Positions 59,968 to 64,000 of a DNA stretch of 64,000 nucleotides are shown in pieces. The notes under the pieces were generated by a model that had not been told where the DNA came from, did no database searches, and was given only the letters and a program-made list of their open reading frames with translations. The position numbers and the translations under genes are program-made. Numbering within the stretch: the stretch's first letter is position 1; every line of letters starts with the position of its first letter. The stretch is from Mesorhabditis belari (lineage: Eukaryota > Nematoda > Chromadorea > Rhabditida > Rhabditidae): contig CAUEEP010000822.1 of NCBI GenBank assembly GCA_958450365.1, positions 62,001-126,000 on the forward strand, read 5' to 3'.

Positions 59968-61385
59968 ATTGATCTAGATTAGAGCTAGAACTAGATTAGA
60001 GCTAGAACTATTAGGTTGTCGGATTATGAATTGCCGTTGTCTTTTTTGCTTTGTATTTTTTTTTCAAATAAATTTTTGTGGTACTTTTTTAACTATATTA
60101 AAGAGCGTTTTATGCCGCGTCGATTGATATATTATTCGTCTATATTTGCTTAGATTTTTAATATAAATTTGTCTTAGGAAATGAACGACATCAAAAATAA
60201 AATGCGGATTTGTTGTACGACTTCAACAAAAAAAAACAGCGGCAGAAATCCATCGCTCTATAAGCAATGCACCCGAGAAGATGTATATCAACGAACGTCG
60301 AAAATGTCGCAATTGGTTTCGGGGCACGCGGACGACGGCACGAAAGCCTCAAAGCAAAGAACGAAGGCGGCCAAAAACTGGCGATGAGGAACTTAAAGCA
60401 GCCACCGATCAATGATCCTCCCCAAACGACAGGAGAACTTGCTGAGAGGTTCGGTTCATCAATCAACCCCCCTTGCCGCCCACCCCCCGGTAAGGTGAAT
60501 AAATGTGGTGAAGTGGGGCCTCCTGAACTAGGGGGATTGGAAAAAAAAACGGGGAGAAAAATGGGGGGGGGATTTTTTTGGGGGGGGGGGGAGGGGGGGT
60601 TTTTTTTTGGGGGTGGTGGGGTTATGTGGGGGGGGTTTTTTTTTGATAATACCACTAGAAAACGACAATGGTTGGACCCTGGACAAACCCCAAAACCGAC
60701 TCCAAAACCAGACATCCATGGCCAAAAAGGTGATGCTATGCGTTTGGTGGAATAGCAAAGGATTGGTGCATTTTGAAGTGCTGAATTCTGGTCAAACGGT
60801 TAATGCGGACCTCTACAAAGAACAATTAAGCCGCGTCGATCAATCGCTTCGTCGACAGGGAGTGGAAACAGCGTCAACAAAAAAGTTCCCTAAGAAAGCG
60901 GGGGGTCCAACCCCCACAAAAAAAACTCAAAAAAATAGGGGGGAGGGGGGGGGGGGACTGCCGCCCCCCCCCAAGGGCCGGGAGGGGGGGGAGGGGTTAA
61001 AATTTTTTTGGGGGGTGGGGGGGCAAAAATTCCTTGGCCCAAAAAAACAAAAACCCCGATGAAGTCCAAATTTGGGTGGCCAATTTCTTTGAGTCACCCG
61101 GCGGGTCTCAGTTTTCCACGAGGGCGTTCTTTTTTTTTGGGGGGGGTTGGCGAGATGTCATAGATACCGATGGAGAATACCTTTTAGATTAAATTATTTT
61201 TGTATTGATTTTATAATAAAATTACTTTTGATAAAACGGCGGCAATTCCACAACCTAATCTAGACAGAGCTAGATCTAGATTAGAGCTAGATCTAGATTA
61301 GAGCTAGAACTAGATTAGAGCTAGATCTAGATTAGAGCTAGATCTAGATTAGAGCTAGATCTAGATTAGAGCTAGATCTAGATAG
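59968..61385. repeat. TAGAGCTAGATCTAGAT array split by a mariner
   Basis: 18-bp units occur at 59968-60010 and 61259-61385. The mariner at 60011-61258 was inserted within the array. Confidence 0.88.
60011..61258 (+). mobile_element. Mariner element with broken transposase and corrupted centre
   Basis: Ends TTAGGTTGTCGGATTATGAA and GGCAATTCCACAACCTAA are imperfectly inverted. The plus strand has an N-terminal DNA-binding piece (NAPEKMYINERRK in one frame), a catalytic-region piece KKVMLCVWWNSKGLVHFEVL near 60725-60790, and a C-terminal piece DVIDTDGEYLLD near 61155-61190. Between them, 60540-60650 and 60890-61150 are full of G and T homopolymers of 6-13 bases, unlike the rest of the window. 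Confidence 0.85.
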
Positions 61386-62087
61386 ATCCACTTTTCTATC
61401 TTTTGATATCTTTTTTGAATAAAAAGTAGACAAAACCAGGCAAAAAGTGGATAGATTCGATAAAAAGTAGAAAGAAGCTTACGGTAGAAAGAGAAAAGGA
61501 CACATTTTAGAAAGAATCCTAGTAAGTAATTGGTCCCTTTCCCATTTTAAGACCAAAAAAATCTCATTCCTCTTTCTCATCCCACAAAAGTTTCACTAAT
61601 TTATGAGCTATTTTTCTCAGGCTCAGCCATTCCCAAAAAATGAGAAGTTCCAAAGAATTTTACAATCAACAAAGGATTTTGTTTGTGCCGCACCGGGAAG
61701 TTAGTTGAATTTGAGGGATTTTTTTCGAAATTATTTTCTTGTTCGAAATTTTTGAAAAAAAAAACACATTTATCTGATAAAAAACAAAAAATAAGACACA
61801 TTTTTGAGGAAACGAAATAACTTAAATTTTAAATTTCTTTCAATCCCCAATGAATTCCGACCTTGATTCAGACCTTCTACTCCATAAATTAATTCAGAAA
61901 ATTCAAAAACAACTGGTCATTTTCTTATGAAAAAGTTTCTAAAAAGGACTGTAGAAGAAGCTTATGACTATTTGAAATAAAATTTGCAGAGTTTCTTCCG
62001 ATTTCTTGAGCAACACAAAAGATCAGTCGTTATCGTTTGTCTTTTTCCAAATAACAGCCATTTTTTCATTTTCGCAGGCAGGAAACG
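61386..62087. other. No gene recognised
   Basis: A stretch near 61895-61955 (TTCAGAAAATTCAAAAACAA through AAAAAGGACTGTAGAA) is repeated at 62224-62287. Confidence 0.45.
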
Positions 62088-62176
62088 TCATTGTCACTCC
62101 AGATGAGTTAAAATTTTACGTAAAAGAAACGTATCGAAAAACTTTCGAAAGAAATCCTGGATTTGGGAGTGGCTGA
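62088..62176 (+). other. Candidate orphan exon
   Basis: TTTTCGCAG is followed by an open frame (GNVIVTPDELKFYVKETYRK) ending at TGA 29 or so codons later. It has protein-like composition and a good acceptor, but I do not recognise it and found no partner exon. It could be the last exon of a gene, a transposon piece or chance. Confidence 0.25.
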
Positions 62177-62431
62177 AGGTCAAAAAAACTATTGATACAT
62201 TAATAATACTATTGATAATACATTCAGAAAAATTCAAAAACAACTCGCCATTTTTTTATGAAAAAGTTTCTAAAAAGGACTGTAGAAAAAGATATAATAT
62301 AATAGATATAATAGATATAATAGATATAATAGAAAATACTATTGATAATACTATTGATAATACAAAATACTATAGATTTGGTCAAAAATACTATGAACAT
62401 TTTGATTTTGAGGCTTTAAAGGAATGCTTAT

Positions 62432-62645
62432 AGTTAATTTTGATTTGTTAATTTTGTTTTGTTAATTTTGATTTGTTAATTTTGTTTTGTTAATTTTGCT
62501 TTGTTAATTTTGCTTTGTTAATTTTGATTTGTTAATTTTGTTTTGTTAATTTTGATTTGTTAATTTTGATTTGTTAATTTTGGATTTGTTAATTTTGTTT
62601 TTGTTAATTTTGATTTGTTAATTTTGATTTGTTAATTTTGTTACT
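62432..62645. repeat. 12-bp array (GTTAATTTTGAT TT type)
   Basis: About 17 units of TTGTTAATTTTGATT and TTGTTAATTTTGTTT. It runs directly into the LINE remnant that follows. Confidence 0.93.
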
Positions 62646-62856
62646 AGAAATTTCGAATCACGCCAGAAGAACTCGTAGTCACAACTTTCAGATTACCCCC
62701 TTTCAAAGCTTTCATAACCGCCAACTGTATCATTCTTTTGCTTGTCGTGTTCCTCGTATTTGGAATAAGTTACCTTGTGATATTTTTTCGTCTCTGAACT
62801 ATTTTAAATCCTCAATATATAAGCTCGATCTTGTAGCTCTGTCAATTTTAAATTAG
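62644..62856 (+). pseudogene. Second LINE C-terminal remnant
   Basis: The plus strand reads RRTRSHNFQ, then FACRVPRIWNKLP, then YFKSSIYKL and a stop at 62854-62856. This is the usual end of non-LTR retrotransposon ORF2 proteins (basic start, WN.LP, FK). About 65 codons remain. A plausible 3' tail runs to AATAAAGTAAG near 62990. Confidence 0.75.
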
Positions 62857-62989
62857 TTTTTAATGTCATATATACACGTGTCTAATTGTAGTTGTGTTTG
62901 TATATCAATTATCTTTCTTCGTCTACGCTTTTCAATCTGTTTGCATTGTCACTTTCCTTGTCGGATAAAGTATATATATAAATAAAGTA

Positions 62990-63205
62990 AGAGGAATCGA
63001 ACCAGGGAGGTTAGAGGAATCGAACCAGGAGGGTTCTCCTCGTGTTAACAACTGCGCTCTAGAGGGAAATTGGTGATCACCAAATCATGATCTTTTCAAG
63101 CCATTCAAGCCATTCAAGCCATTCAAGCCATTTTGGCGGTTGGAGGACCAGAGAGGGTTCTCTTCGGAGTCGCTTCAGAGGCGCGAACTTAGCCACTACG
63201 CCATT
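62990..63205 (-). repeat. SINE-like tRNA-derived units next to the LINE tail
   Basis: Minus-strand B box (GGTTCGATTCC) occurs at about 62995 and 63015, and a fuller unit lies at 63135-63205 with ATGGCGTAGTGGCTAAG. AAGCCATTC is repeated four times at 63100-63130. Same family as 58500-59160. Confidence 0.75.
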
Positions 63206-64000
63206 TTAATAAACTTATTTTTAAAGAAGAAAACTTTCCGGAAATTTTGAATCAATCCCTTGATCTCTTTTCAGATGTTCAAAGAAGTGGTCGGGAACGT
63301 TCACTTCCGCCATTGTTCGGTTGTCCTATTTATGAACTTAACCACTACGCCATGGCCATGGCGAGTTGGAAACTGCAGTCAAGTCGCCTCTTCAAGCCAT
63401 TTTGGCGGTTGGATGGCGGTTACTCGTTGCCGAAAAGTCGCCTTTTCAAGCCACTCTCTTCAAGGATGACTTTTGCAATCAAACTTTTCTCTTCCTTCTC
63501 TTCCTTGACCGATCAAAAGAAAAAAAAGTGCAAAAAAGGTGACAAAGGTCTAAAATTTGGACTTTGTAAGCACATTTTCCAAAAATAGGACTCAATTTTT
63601 GTCAAATTTCTCCCCAAAAATACCAAAATATCACCAAAAACTTTACAAAAAAGCGTGTTTTGATAAAAGAAAAGGTAGATGAATTAGTTTTTCAAAAAAC
63701 TGCATTCAAAAAAACAAAAATGCATTGAAATTTGTATTTGCAAAAATAGAAATTGGAAAAAATACGCTGGAAAATTACTTGAACTATGGAAAATTTTGTG
63801 AAGAAAGAAAATGTGTTTTTTGGGTTTTTTTTTAGTTAAAGTAACTGTTTTCATGTTTTCTTTAGCTGAAAGAGTGAAATTTATTCATAAAATCAGTTCT
63901 TTAGTCACTAGTTTAGGAAAGGCAAAAACGTTCAATGGCTTTTCGTTCAATAGCTAAAAAAGAATCGAAAAAAAGAGCTGTAGTAGTAGTTAAAGAGCTG
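63206..64000. other. No gene recognised; SINE-like flank
   Basis: 63330-63620 repeats the SINE-like cluster flank seen at 59161-59370 (AAAAGTCGCCTTTTCAAGCC and CAAAAAGGTGACAAAG). The remainder is AT-rich with no recognised exon. Confidence 0.45.

Noticed and set aside
60191..60715. Pro-rich minus-strand frame of 174 codons
   Set aside because: Antisense of a mariner and of suspicious G homopolymers.

Overview
This window looks like nuclear DNA from a nematode, most likely a rhabditid. Three multi-exon genes of classic animal families have short introns where no repeat has entered (38-56 bp) and TTTCAG-type 3' splice sites. Interstitial blocks of the nematode telomere word TTAGGC/GCCTAA occur at about 8.0 kb and 18.1-18.3 kb. 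I cannot name the genus from the sequence alone. All gene models below were assembled by hand from splice signals and protein family motifs, not by alignment.

Layout. From 2.3 to 10.5 kb (minus strand) lies most of a nicotinic acetylcholine receptor alpha-type subunit; its signal-peptide exon and TM4 exon were not found. From 10.5 to 23.5 kb there is no recognisable host gene, only transposons (a Tc3-like element with 453-bp arms, a maT-like DD37D relic, fold-back elements, a small hAT-like insertion), minisatellites and telomere-like repeats. From 23.5 to 33.9 kb (plus strand) lies a complete Wnt ligand gene of 11 exons and 355 codons whose reading frame closes at every junction. From 35.1 to 49.1 kb (minus strand), tail to tail with Wnt, lies a divergent alpha-tubulin gene of 14 recognised exons; only the initiator-Met exon is missing. 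From 49.1 to 64 kb there are only repeats: tRNA-derived elements, two LINE C-terminal remnants, a decayed mariner and many tandem arrays.

The coding sequence is ordinary but the introns are extreme. Many of the long introns carry their own private minisatellite, a Tc1/mariner-type MITE, or both. At least eight MITE groups are present; several share ends beginning TTGGGTTG or TTAGGTTG with TA target duplications but differ inside. One fold-back family (3.8-4.4, 23.9-24.7 and 46.2-46.8 kb) repeatedly joins a CCAAT word, a GC-box and TATAAAA in promoter-like order. One Wnt intron is almost entirely a single MITE, leaving only 31 bp of non-element sequence.

Caution on quality. A 680-bp pure A run inside a tandem array, and G/T homopolymer-rich stretches in two transposase relics and one array, look like consensus errors rather than biology.
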